From NCBI RefSeq assembly GCF_002272925.1, contig NZ_MLAR01000011.1, positions 1-52,802 on the forward strand: 52,802 bases of DNA. The letters are read 5' to 3'. Source of the stretch: Helicobacter sp. 13S00401-1 (GTDB lineage: Bacteria > Campylobacterota > Campylobacteria > Campylobacterales > Helicobacteraceae). The notes below the pieces were generated by a model. That model was not told the DNA's origin. It saw only the letters and a program-made list of their open reading frames with translations, and ran no database searches. A program made the translations under genes and the position numbers. Position 1 is the stretch's first letter; every line of letters starts with the position of its first letter. Of the stretch, positions 17,084 to 25,230 are shown one piece after another.

Positions 17084-18499
17084 CTATAGTATCTTTTTTA
17101 AAAAAGCCTTTATAGGTCTTCTTATAAAGCCAGGAAAGATAGTCTTTAAAGCTTTATTTATAAGTGGTACTTTTATCATATCAACTACGTACTTTTTAGT
17201 TAAGTTTTTTATCTGTGCAAGACTTTCAATTACAGCTGATGCATTTTTAGACCTTGACATGATCTTTCTTTTTATAGAGCTATTAAAACTTTGAGACATA
17301 CTAGGAGTAAAGTTAAGTTTGTCATTTAAAAAATTATAGATCTTTAAAATATCTAGAGGATCATTTTTCTTTAAGCCCTGTATAGTTACTAACTCAAAAG
17401 CACTAAGCAAGATAGCATGCATGCATTGTTTATAGTTTTCTTTTAAAGGCGAGCTTTCATCTATAAAAGCATCTTGAAAGTTATAGATATTAAGACAAAG
17501 TACAAAAAAGCTATAAGCCCTGTAGTAAACTTTAGCTTGCGTGTAGGTTTCAAAGTTAGATTCTATAGCTGCTAGATACTGTGGTATAACTTTTGGGCGA
17601 GTGTAGCTTCTAGTTATAGAACTATTTCTTATCCTGTAGGCTAGAAAGGGATTATAATCAATTAAGATTTTTTTACTTAGTCCAAAGACTATAGGGCCAA
17701 AGTCATTATCTTCAAACTCTATAGAGTGGCTAAATCTCAAAGCATAAGGATTTAACACACTAGCTCTAAAGGCCCCTCCCCAACTCCACCAAAGCCACCC
17801 ATGCAAGATATAGCCTAGCACCTCAGCACTACTTAAGGAAATCTTACTAGTAAGTGTTTTTAACAAAGCTAACTCACCTGAGTTATGCCAAGATACATCT
17901 TTTATATCATCATCTAAGACTACGCTAAAGTCATGCCACATTAGATCTAAACTAGTATCGCTAAAGGCTAGACTAGTAGCTTTTAGTGCGTCATTTATAA
18001 AGTAGTCATCACTATCTAAAAAGTGCACTACTACATCACTTGGAAGTTTAGCTAGGCTTATATCATTAAAGTTAGCTATGTTAGTTTGATAGATATTTTC
18101 TTCTAGTCTTTGAAAGTGCTTGTTTAAGTCTTTATGAAGCTTAAAGCTAGGATTTGTAGTATTAGCCTTAGAATCTATTGGGGTAAGGTCTAAGGTGCTT
18201 TTTAAAGTTTTAGATTCTATGGGCATAGAATCTAAAAAGGCTCTTAAGGGTGTCCCACTTAGTACTTCAAGGCCTGCGTTTCTTGCACTGCTAAGTCCTG
18301 CATTAGGCTTGTTTATAACTAGTAGATTTTTGTGCTTTCTAGCATACTCTTTTGCTATCTCTAAACTTTTATCACTTGAGCCATCATCTATAACTATAAC
18401 TTCTAAGTTAGCTAAGTCTTCATTTAAACAAGATTCTAAACACTCTTGTAAATATCTCTCAACATTAAAAACTGGGATGATTACACAAAGTTTTATCAT
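17084..18499 (-). CDS. GT2 family glycosyltransferase (copy 1 of an adjacent pair)
   Basis: 471 residues. The GT-A start LCVIIPVFNVERYL, VIVIDDGSSD (about 34-43) and NAGLSSARNAGL are classical. The DXD-type motif HFLDSDDYF is at about 159-167. Between them lies an unusual ~74-residue insert (about 83-156). The C-terminal half, which should choose acceptor, differs strongly from copy 2, while the first ~170 residues are almost identical. A basic, partly hydrophobic C-terminus suggests membrane association. Likely adds a sugar to LPS or another glycan; donor and acceptor are unknown. It lies downstream of lpxK and copy 2. Confidence 0.88.
   Translation of the reverse strand: MIKLCVIIPVFNVERYLQECLESCLNEDLANLEVIVIDDGSSDKSLEIAKEYARKHKNLLVINKPNAGLSSARNAGLEVLSGTPLRAFLDSMPIESKTLKSTLDLTPIDSKANTTNPSFKLHKDLNKHFQRLEENIYQTNIANFNDISLAKLPSDVVVHFLDSDDYFINDALKATSLAFSDTSLDLMWHDFSVVLDDDIKDVSWHNSGELALLKTLTSKISLSSAEVLGYILHGWLWWSWGGAFRASVLNPYALRFSHSIEFEDNDFGPIVFGLSKKILIDYNPFLAYRIRNSSITRSYTRPKVIPQYLAAIESNFETYTQAKVYYRAYSFFVLCLNIYNFQDAFIDESSPLKENYKQCMHAILLSAFELVTIQGLKKNDPLDILKIYNFLNDKLNFTPSMSQSFNSSIKRKIMSRSKNASAVIESLAQIKNLTKKYVVDMIKVPLINKALKTIFPGFIRRPIKAFLKKIL
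17988..18403 (-). repeat. 416-bp block identical to 19293-19708
   Basis: Direct repeat, offset 1305 bp, no mismatch found by eye. It covers the middle of the GT-A domain including the insert. Sequence on either side is similar on the start-codon side and different on the other. Confidence 0.9.
18208..18237. repeat. Perfect 14-bp inverted repeat made of two AGAWTCT motifs
   Basis: TTTTAGATTCTATG (18208-18221) and CATAGAATCTAAAA (18224-18237) are separated by two bases. It lies inside the coding sequence of the insert of the glycosyltransferase and is copied at 19513-19542. Confidence 0.9.
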
Positions 18500-18508
18500 T
18501 TTTACCTC

Positions 18509-19804
18509 TTAATTTGTTTGGGCTTGCCTGCGCAAAGCCTTAAAGCTATCTTTTATATCTTTATAGCGGTGTTTTAGAGCATAGCGTTTCATAGCAAAGG
18601 CTTTAGTTTTAAGGTCAGTTTCTTTGCATAAAGCATCAAACCGCTTGGCAAGTTTTTTTGGATCAGCAAACTTTAGCTTTTTAAAATCTAGTCTTTTTGA
18701 TACTGCTTTTAAGATGATGCGTATATTTTCAATATATAGCATTTTTAAGCTTGTATCTTTTAAACTCTCTTGAAAGTTATAAAAACTTTCACAGATAGTT
18801 ATAAAGCTATGTGTTTTATAGTAGTACTTTAAGTCTGCATAGGTTTTAAAGTAAGAATCTAGCTCTTTTAGATAAGCTGGCATAGTAGGAAGCTTAAAGA
18901 CATTACTAGCAGAGTGGCTTATAGAGTTACTATTTACCCTATAAGCTAAGCGAGGGGAGTAGTCAAGATAGATTTTAGAAGCTAGGCTAAATATTATAGA
19001 GCCAAAGCCTACATCTTCGTTTTCTATAGCCATACTAAAACGCAAGGCATAAGGGTTTAAGACACTTGCCCTAAAAGCTCCACTACAACTCCACCAAAAC
19101 ATACTTTTAAAAAGGTACTTTAAGACTTCACCTGGCTCTACATATAAATCTGCTATATAGGTTTTTAGGGCGTTTAGATCAGTTCTATTGCCTGCTACAA
19201 AGCCTTTGATATTACCTTCTTGAAAGGCAAAATGATCGCTAAAAACTAGATCTAGGCTTTCATCTTTAAAAAGCCTAGCAGTGTTTTTTAAAGCGTCATT
19301 TATAAAGTAGTCATCACTATCTAAAAAGTGCACTACTACATCACTTGGAAGTTTAGCTAGGCTTATATCATTAAAGTTAGCTATGTTAGTTTGATAGATA
19401 TTTTCTTCTAGTCTTTGAAAGTGCTTGTTTAAGTCTTTATGAAGCTTAAAGCTAGGATTTGTAGTATTAGCCTTAGAATCTATTGGGGTAAGGTCTAAGG
19501 TGCTTTTTAAAGTTTTAGATTCTATGGGCATAGAATCTAAAAAGGCTCTTAAGGGTGTCCCACTTAGTACTTCAAGGCCTGCGTTTCTTGCACTGCTAAG
19601 TCCTGCATTAGGCTTGTTTATAACTAGTAGATTTTTGTGCTTTCTAGCATACTCTTTTGCTATCTCTAAACTTTTATCACTTGAGCCATCATCTATAACT
19701 ATAACTTCGATATTAGTTAAATCTTCATTTAAACAAGATTCTAAACACTCTTGTAAATATCTCTCAACATTAAAAACGGGGATGATTACACAAAGCCTTA
19801 GCAT
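18509..19804 (-). CDS. GT2 family glycosyltransferase (copy 2 of an adjacent pair)
   Basis: 431 residues. Residues 1-172 match copy 1 almost perfectly: LCVIIPVFNVERYL, VIVIDDGSSD, the same ~74-residue insert and HFLDSDDYF. After about residue 172 the two diverge, keeping only scattered features such as SGAFRASVLNPYALRFS. This indicates a shared sugar-nucleotide binding half and different acceptor halves. It starts 3 nt after the lpxK stop and ends 9 nt before copy 1, so the three genes form an envelope glycan operon. Likely an LPS or glycan glycosyltransferase of unknown specificity. Confidence 0.88.
   Translation of the reverse strand: MLRLCVIIPVFNVERYLQECLESCLNEDLTNIEVIVIDDGSSDKSLEIAKEYARKHKNLLVINKPNAGLSSARNAGLEVLSGTPLRAFLDSMPIESKTLKSTLDLTPIDSKANTTNPSFKLHKDLNKHFQRLEENIYQTNIANFNDISLAKLPSDVVVHFLDSDDYFINDALKNTARLFKDESLDLVFSDHFAFQEGNIKGFVAGNRTDLNALKTYIADLYVEPGEVLKYLFKSMFWWSCSGAFRASVLNPYALRFSMAIENEDVGFGSIIFSLASKIYLDYSPRLAYRVNSNSISHSASNVFKLPTMPAYLKELDSYFKTYADLKYYYKTHSFITICESFYNFQESLKDTSLKMLYIENIRIILKAVSKRLDFKKLKFADPKKLAKRFDALCKETDLKTKAFAMKRYALKHRYKDIKDSFKALRRQAQTN
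19293..19708 (-). repeat. 416-bp block identical to 17988-18403
   Basis: Second copy of the direct repeat, including the inverted repeat at 19513-19542. Beyond 19708 the copies differ at several positions in a short stretch, then match again up to the start codons. Confidence 0.9.
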
Positions 19805-19807
19805 CTT

Positions 19808-20821
19808 TTAACCTTCATAATAGCTTGAAGCATACTTTATAATCTCTTCCATAGCCTTAGATTCTATGCTTATCTCTAAGTTTAAAAGACTAAAAGGAAG
19901 GCTATATCCTTCACATTTAATAACATCTTTTTGTGTCATCAAAATACTTGTTGCATTATATCGACTTAGCAAATCCTCTAAAGTTTTCTCTTCAAAACTT
20001 GCATGGTCTTTATAAGACACAAAGCCTACAACCCTAGAATCTAAGTAGGGCTTTAAACGTGAGCTTTGAGCTATAGCTGTAACTAATAGCATAGCAGGGC
20101 TTGCGTGTTCTAAGCTTACATGCCTTTTATAGTCCTTACCTTCTTCTAAGCAAAGATCGCAAAAACGGTAGTAGAAAGGATAAAAACGGTAGTAACCACT
20201 AGGAAGAGTAAAAGGAAGCACTGGCTTAAGACTAGGCTTAAGTAAGATATCAAGTTTTTTGTAATTAAATCTATAGCCATCATCTAAGATTATAACCTTA
20301 GCACCTAGCCTTTTGGCACTTAAGATTCCAAGTTTTCTATCTTCACTTACTATAACACTAGCCTTAGTCATCCTTGCCATCAAGTAAGGCTCATCTCCTG
20401 CGAGATTAACTGCTAGCTTTAAAGCACCTTTTAAACTAACAACTTGTACACCCTTACTTTTTCGCTTATAGCCCCTAGAGACTATAAAAACTCCATCCAT
20501 ACCTTTAGAATCTAAAAGCCTTGCTACTGCTATGCAAAAAGGCGTTTTGCCACTGCCTCCACTTACAAGATTTCCAATACTTATTATGGGTATATTAAAG
20601 TCTTTTTTTGGGGTTAAAAGCTTTAAAAGCATGGTAATTAAAGAGTAGATAAAGCTAAAAGGCAAAAGCAAAAAGGCTAAAAGTAGGTGATAAAACTTAG
20701 GGTAGAAAAAAAAAGATTCTATAAAGTCTTTTGTAGCACCTTTTTTTGAAGTGCTGGTGCTACTTGTAGCTATCTTGTCATCCATCTTATCTTGGACGTT
20801 TTTGTAAATGCGCTTAGGCAA
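19808..20821 (-). CDS. lpxK: Tetraacyldisaccharide 4'-kinase
   Basis: 337 residues. A membrane-associating hydrophobic segment (about 43-67) precedes the P-loop-like SGGSGKTPF (87-95). LDDGYRF and SRGYKRKSKG are also typical of LpxK. By family knowledge it phosphorylates the lipid A disaccharide at the 4' position on the inner leaflet. The N-terminus (about 1-33, rich in K, S, T) is longer than usual; internal ATG codons could be the true start. A run of nine thymines (coding strand, 20706-20714) encodes FFF at 37-39 and is a possible slippage site. It follows the Sel1 gene and precedes the glycosyltransferases. Confidence 0.9.
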   Translation of the reverse strand: MPKRIYKNVQDKMDDKIATSSTSTSKKGATKDFIESFFFYPKFYHLLLAFLLLPFSFIYSLITMLLKLLTPKKDFNIPIISIGNLVSGGSGKTPFCIAVARLLDSKGMDGVFIVSRGYKRKSKGVQVVSLKGALKLAVNLAGDEPYLMARMTKASVIVSEDRKLGILSAKRLGAKVIILDDGYRFNYKKLDILLKPSLKPVLPFTLPSGYYRFYPFYYRFCDLCLEEGKDYKRHVSLEHASPAMLLVTAIAQSSRLKPYLDSRVVGFVSYKDHASFEEKTLEDLLSRYNATSILMTQKDVIKCEGYSLPFSLLNLEISIESKAMEEIIKYASSYYEG

Positions 20822-20823
20822 GC

Positions 20824-22767
20824 TTAAAACCTAAACCTACTTTTTTTCTCATCTTTTTTATTATTTAAAATAGCGTAGTTTCTACAGCCATTTGCCACGC
20901 CTCTATCACAAGCTAGTGAGTAAAGCTCTAGGGCTTGAGCTTTGTTTTGAGTAACACCTTGCCCTTTTTCATATAAAACACCTAAGTTATTACAAGCACT
21001 TCCTACTCCACCTATACAAGCAGTGTTTAGGTACTGGGAGGCTAGACGGTAGTTTTTAGATACTCCATGCGTTCCAACAGTATACATCCAACCAAGGTTG
21101 GCACAGCCTTCTACATCGCCTGCATTACAAGCAGCAACATTTTGTTCTAGTGGTGTCATAGTGGCTTTATTAGGCCCATAGATACTATTTGTGTTAGTAA
21201 GTAATCCTAAGTTATAGCAGCCTATATCAGATCCGTTATCACAGGCAAATTTATAGTACTGAAGTGCCATTTGATAGTTTTTTGGCACGCCTACACCGTT
21301 AGAATAAGCCCAGGCTAAATTATTACAAGATTCTACATCTCCACCTTGACAACCTGTCATATACATCTCTGCTGCCTTTCTAGGATTGCCAGGTTGTTTG
21401 GCCTCTTCATCATAAAGCATGCCTAAGTTAGTACAAGCTGTAGGATCTCCTCCACTACAGCCCATCTGATAGTATCTAGTAGCCTTAGATCTATCTTGGG
21501 GTACACCTGCACCATACATAAACATAACACCTATGCCAAAGCAAGCTGCTGGGTTTCCTTGATTACAAGAAGTGTTAAAAAGATCTAAGGCTTTTTTATA
21601 GTCCCCTTCCCTTGCTGCTTTTATAGCTGCATTTAAGGCTGCGGATGCACTTAGTGGATTAGCCAAAGCATCTTCAGTTGGTGGCAAGAGACTAGAGAAG
21701 TTATTAGTCCCTTGTGGGCCTTCAAGATTAGAGTTAGCAAGATTAGAGTGAGGAGGTAAGACATTTACTGCACCTGGGCTTTGAGGCATAGGCGGGATTC
21801 TAGGTGCTAGATCTATACCACTATCTGCTACCTTATAAACCATAGCCTGTGGCAAAGCACTAGAATCTGAGCTTAGATATACATCTCCACTTCCAGCCTT
21901 TAAGACATTTTGAAAGCCTTTTTGTGCACTTTCTAACCTTGGTGATAAACTAGATCTTGGGTCATCATACCAACCTGAGTTAGGATCAGGATAGTTTGGA
22001 TCTAGGGACTGAGAAGGTATATCTTGGGAAGGAGCTACTGGTGAGTAGTAAGTATTAGGCGTAACTGGCCTTTCTGCTGGACGCACGTAGTACACTCTTG
22101 GAGCTGGAGTGTAGATCCTATCTTCATAAAGCCTTGGATCATATCTATCATAGTACTGGCCATTTCTATAAACGCCTGGATCATAGTTTGGATCATTGTA
22201 GTTTGGGGCGTCATCATAGTAGTCTGAGCTACCATATCTTTGATTGTCTTGATAATTAGGATTTTGATAGTTAGGGTCTTGATAACCTCTTGCATCATAG
22301 TTTGGATTTATTCTAGGCTGCATCTGCTGGGCATTTTGTGGGTTATACCCTTGGTTTAAAGGTACATTTTGAGGTGATCTATTAGGATTCCTAGCATCTT
22401 GATTAGTAGCATTAGGATTTATATCTCTTTGTATAACCCTTCCTTGCATTACTCCTTGATTCATGCTACCTTGTCTATTTGGCATGTTACGCATGACTTG
22501 ATTATAGTTTTGAGCTCCAGCGTTATAGCTTGGATCATAACCATTATTATAGTTTGGCTGTACTGGTGCACTTTGATAGTAAGGATTCATGCTTGAGTTA
22601 ACTCTTGGGTCAAGTCTAGGATCGTAGTTTGGGCTTCTTGGATCTAGAGTAGCTCTAGTGCTTGGTGAGTTATAGTTTAGATTCCCATTATCAAAGCCAT
22701 TAGCACTAAGTGAGCTAAGAGATAGGATGCTACATAAACTTAGAGCACAAAATAGTGTAGTTTTCAT
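20824..22767 (-). CDS. Secreted Sel1-repeat (Hcp-like) protein with an Asn/Pro/Tyr-rich N-terminal half
   Basis: 647 residues. A signal peptide ends near SLSA (about 22). Residues ~25-280 are low-complexity and rich in N, P, Y, D, Q and R (many PNYD, DPRL-like units). Residues ~375-640 hold about seven Sel1-like repeats with paired cysteines (for example GNPAACFGIGVMF and GVGSACNNLGVLYEKG), the disulfide-linked helix pairs of Helicobacter cysteine-rich proteins. By family knowledge Hcp proteins are secreted and may bind peptidoglycan fragments or host factors. The disordered N-terminal half is not part of ordinary Hcp proteins. Ends two bases before the lpxK start. Confidence 0.85.
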   Translation of the reverse strand: MKTTLFCALSLCSILSLSSLSANGFDNGNLNYNSPSTRATLDPRSPNYDPRLDPRVNSSMNPYYQSAPVQPNYNNGYDPSYNAGAQNYNQVMRNMPNRQGSMNQGVMQGRVIQRDINPNATNQDARNPNRSPQNVPLNQGYNPQNAQQMQPRINPNYDARGYQDPNYQNPNYQDNQRYGSSDYYDDAPNYNDPNYDPGVYRNGQYYDRYDPRLYEDRIYTPAPRVYYVRPAERPVTPNTYYSPVAPSQDIPSQSLDPNYPDPNSGWYDDPRSSLSPRLESAQKGFQNVLKAGSGDVYLSSDSSALPQAMVYKVADSGIDLAPRIPPMPQSPGAVNVLPPHSNLANSNLEGPQGTNNFSSLLPPTEDALANPLSASAALNAAIKAAREGDYKKALDLFNTSCNQGNPAACFGIGVMFMYGAGVPQDRSKATRYYQMGCSGGDPTACTNLGMLYDEEAKQPGNPRKAAEMYMTGCQGGDVESCNNLAWAYSNGVGVPKNYQMALQYYKFACDNGSDIGCYNLGLLTNTNSIYGPNKATMTPLEQNVAACNAGDVEGCANLGWMYTVGTHGVSKNYRLASQYLNTACIGGVGSACNNLGVLYEKGQGVTQNKAQALELYSLACDRGVANGCRNYAILNNKKDEKKSRFRF

Positions 22768-22826
22768 GAGTTTTTGACCTTTTTGATAGAGATTTTATTA
22801 TTTAAAAAGCAAAACATATACCTACC

Positions 22827-23546
22827 TTAAACTAAGCCTAAAAGCATCTCTTTGCCCTCGCTAGGCAAGGCAAGGTTAGAATGTGTATGTTCATGAGAGT
22901 GAGTGTGATGATGATCGTGCTCATGTCCATGAGTATGAGTGTGTGTATGAGGATGGATAGCCCTTTCTGGATGAGGCATAAGCGCAAAGATGTTTTTATC
23001 TTTATTACAAATCCCAGCTATCTTAGATACAGCACCATTTATATCATCTTCATAGGTTAGTAAGATTTGGTTGTTATCTTTTAAGTCTTGTAACGTCTTT
23101 TCATCAACTTGATAGTTACCTTCCATATGAGCAACTGGCAAGGTTATATAATCTTTAGAGTAGTTAGCAAGCATCTTGTTATCTTTAGATTCTATCTTTA
23201 GCCTTACATCTTTACTTATAAACTTTAACCTAGAATTTCTCATCAACACCCCTGGCAGCATCCTAGCTTCACAAAGTATCTGAAAGCCATTACATATACC
23301 AAGTACCCTGCCACCTTTAGTAGCATACTCATTTAAGGCCTTCATACTCCTAGCCCTAGCAGCTATAGCCCCACATCTTAAGTAGTCTCCATAGCTAAAA
23401 CCTCCAGCGATGATAGCTAGAGTAGTCTCACTTGGAAGAGCTTTAGTGTTAGCATCTATAAAGATAGATTCTAAACCCTGTGCGTCATAAAAGTTTTTTA
23501 AATCATAAGCGCAGTTTGTGCCTAGAAAGTGAAGTATAGCTATCAT
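22827..23546 (-). CDS. purQ: Phosphoribosylformylglycinamidine synthase subunit PurQ with a His-rich segment
   Basis: 239 residues, class I glutamine amidotransferase. The nucleophile elbow LGICNGFQ contains Cys85, and MPHPERA (190-196) contains the catalytic His192 and Glu194. By family knowledge it gives ammonia to PurL with PurS in the fourth step of purine synthesis. Directly after the HPE triad, residues 198-222 contain 14 histidines; a normal-looking C-terminal helix then follows (GKEMLLGLV). The usual length is about 220-225, so this is an insert and not an appended tag. It overlaps purS by 4 nt. purL is not in the window. Confidence 0.93.
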   Translation of the reverse strand: MIAILHFLGTNCAYDLKNFYDAQGLESIFIDANTKALPSETTLAIIAGGFSYGDYLRCGAIAARARSMKALNEYATKGGRVLGICNGFQILCEARMLPGVLMRNSRLKFISKDVRLKIESKDNKMLANYSKDYITLPVAHMEGNYQVDEKTLQDLKDNNQILLTYEDDINGAVSKIAGICNKDKNIFALMPHPERAIHPHTHTHTHGHEHDHHHTHSHEHTHSNLALPSEGKEMLLGLV

Positions 23547-23785
23547 GATAAAACTTCTATCTTGTAGTCTTGTATGACTAGGTTAACTAAAAGCTCTTCA
23601 CACAAAGCTATAGCTTTCATATTTGCCTCATTAACACATGAGACATCTAAGTCTATATAAAAAACTGTACTTTTTTTAAGGCTAGCTACTTTGTCATCTA
23701 TGTGCAATAAAGCAGTATATATAGCCTTTGCTTCTGGATCTAAGATACCTTCTCTTGTGCTTACTTCTATCTTTACTTTTATCAT
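23543..23785 (-). CDS. purS: Phosphoribosylformylglycinamidine synthase subunit PurS
   Basis: 80 residues, the normal PurS length. The fold is seen in KVKIEVSTREGILDPEAKAI at the start and the EELLVNLVIQDYKIEV end. By family knowledge it bridges PurL and PurQ and helps channel ammonia. The 4-nt overlap with purQ (ATGA) indicates translational coupling. It lies 34 nt downstream of the ankyrin gene. Confidence 0.92.
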   Translation of the reverse strand: MIKVKIEVSTREGILDPEAKAIYTALLHIDDKVASLKKSTVFYIDLDVSCVNEANMKAIALCEELLVNLVIQDYKIEVLS

Positions 23786-23819
23786 TTTTTCAACCTTATA
23801 TAATGTTTAGCATGACTAG

Positions 23820-24659
23820 CTACCAAAGTTTGAGTTCTTTTATAGTGGTATTATAAAGACTATTTGGCTTATTGCCTACTGAGTATTCTATATCAAAGCC
23901 ATATTCTATGTTAGTAATCCCATCTTCACCTATCTTCAATAGCCCCAAAGACTTAGGAGGAAGAGGTAAGATAGCTATAGAATCTATAGTTGAATCTGGT
24001 GGCAAAACTCTATTAACAGGCATATCGCTTACTAAAGTTTTGTTTATATAAAAACTTACATAATTAACCACTACATAGTAATCACTTAGATTCCTTAAAG
24101 TTACTGCAACCCCGCCACTCCCAACTCTAAAAGCACTAGAAGAAAGTGCTAAAACGCTATCTTGTGTTTCTAGTGGAGGCAAGATAGTATTAGCCAAGAT
24201 AAACTGTGCTGGGCTAACGCCTTCATCATTAGCCACCCTCATATCAGCCCCATATCTTAAAAGTAAACTCACCATATTAGGGTCATTATCAACGACAGCA
24301 TAAGCAAGAGGAGTGTTACCTTTTATATCATCTTTTAAATTTGGATTAGCCCCAGCTTCTAAGAGGGCTTTAACATAAGGATATTTTCTTAACTCTACTG
24401 CTTTATGAAGGGCACTTTCTCCATTACTTAGTGCGTTAACCTTAGCACCTCTTTTTAAAAGGAGATAGAGTATCTCTGGGTTGTTGTTTTGCACGGCGAC
24501 ATATAAAGGAGTTAGACCTCTTACCCTCCCATTAACATCAGCTCCTAACTCTATGCCCCTTTTAACATCTGAGTAGACATTACTAGTTAGCAAATAGTCA
24601 TAAACATTTGCATTTAAAAACACAAAAAGAGTAGAAATTAAAAATGCTAGTTTAACCAT
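23820..24659 (-). CDS. Exported ankyrin-repeat protein
   Basis: 279 residues. A signal peptide (LAFLISTLFVFLNA) is followed by about four ankyrin repeats at about 20-155: GRVRGLTPLYVAVQNNNPEI, GESALHKAVELRKYPYVKAL and GNTPLAYAVVDNDPNMVSLL show the TPLxxA and L-rich second-helix pattern. The C-terminal ~120 residues are beta-rich with no motif I recognise. Probably periplasmic; function unknown. Position between the HIT gene and purS suggests only co-transcription. Confidence 0.85.
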   Translation of the reverse strand: MVKLAFLISTLFVFLNANVYDYLLTSNVYSDVKRGIELGADVNGRVRGLTPLYVAVQNNNPEILYLLLKRGAKVNALSNGESALHKAVELRKYPYVKALLEAGANPNLKDDIKGNTPLAYAVVDNDPNMVSLLLRYGADMRVANDEGVSPAQFILANTILPPLETQDSVLALSSSAFRVGSGGVAVTLRNLSDYYVVVNYVSFYINKTLVSDMPVNRVLPPDSTIDSIAILPLPPKSLGLLKIGEDGITNIEYGFDIEYSVGNKPNSLYNTTIKELKLW

Positions 24660-24695
24660 CTAGTCTCCTTGTTTAAATCCCTTAGCACCAAGTGC

Positions 24696-25196
24696 TCATA
24701 TCTTAAAATGCTTCTTAGAAAGCTCTAAAATCTCTTTAAATATTATATCTTGATTAACACCATAAATCCTAGCAGAGCCTATAGTGGTTATAAAGTTAGT
24801 ATCACCTATATAACGAGGCACAAAGTGCATATGTATATGCTCAGGGATTCCAGCTCCTCCTGCACGCTGCAAGTTCATACCTATATTTATCCCACTAGCA
24901 CCATACTCTTCTAAAAGCGCTATGCCTTTTTGTGCTAAGGCGTTTATATGAAGCCATATTTTAGAATCTAAAATGCTAGGAGAGTTAACATGCACATGGG
25001 GTATAAGCATAAAGTGGCCAGGAGAGTAAGGGTACTTATTCATAACGCCAAAGCAAAACTCATCCCTATAAAAAACTCTATTTTGCAAGTCATCTTGTGG
25101 GTTTGCAGAGATATTACAAAAAACACAGCCTTCAACTTTTTCTTTAAAGTACTCTTCCCTAACTGGAGAGTATAAAACATCATAGAATCTTTTCAT
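24696..25196 (-). CDS. HIT family nucleotide hydrolase/transferase
   Basis: 166 residues if it starts at the MKRFYDVLYSPVRE ATG at 25194-25196. An upstream in-frame ATG at 25262 would overlap the protease gene by 32 nt and adds residues not seen in the family, so I prefer the internal start, with GGGAGC about 10 nt upstream. The HIT motif HIHMHFVPRY carries the catalytic histidines; CVFCNI near the start resembles the zinc-binding cysteines of Ap4A-phosphorylase-like HIT proteins. Substrate unknown, probably a dinucleoside polyphosphate or adenylated compound. Confidence 0.85.
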   Translation of the reverse strand: MKRFYDVLYSPVREEYFKEKVEGCVFCNISANPQDDLQNRVFYRDEFCFGVMNKYPYSPGHFMLIPHVHVNSPSILDSKIWLHINALAQKGIALLEEYGASGINIGMNLQRAGGAGIPEHIHMHFVPRYIGDTNFITTIGSARIYGVNQDIIFKEILELSKKHFKI

Positions 25197-25230
25197 GGTT
25201 TTAATTGCTCCCTTACTTTCATCTAGACTT

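Noticed and set aside
22035-22298. Alternative Thr/Met-rich frame antisense or overlapping the Sel1 gene
   Set aside because: It is a shadow of the repetitive Asn/Pro/Tyr coding DNA, with no ribosome binding site and no signal of selection.
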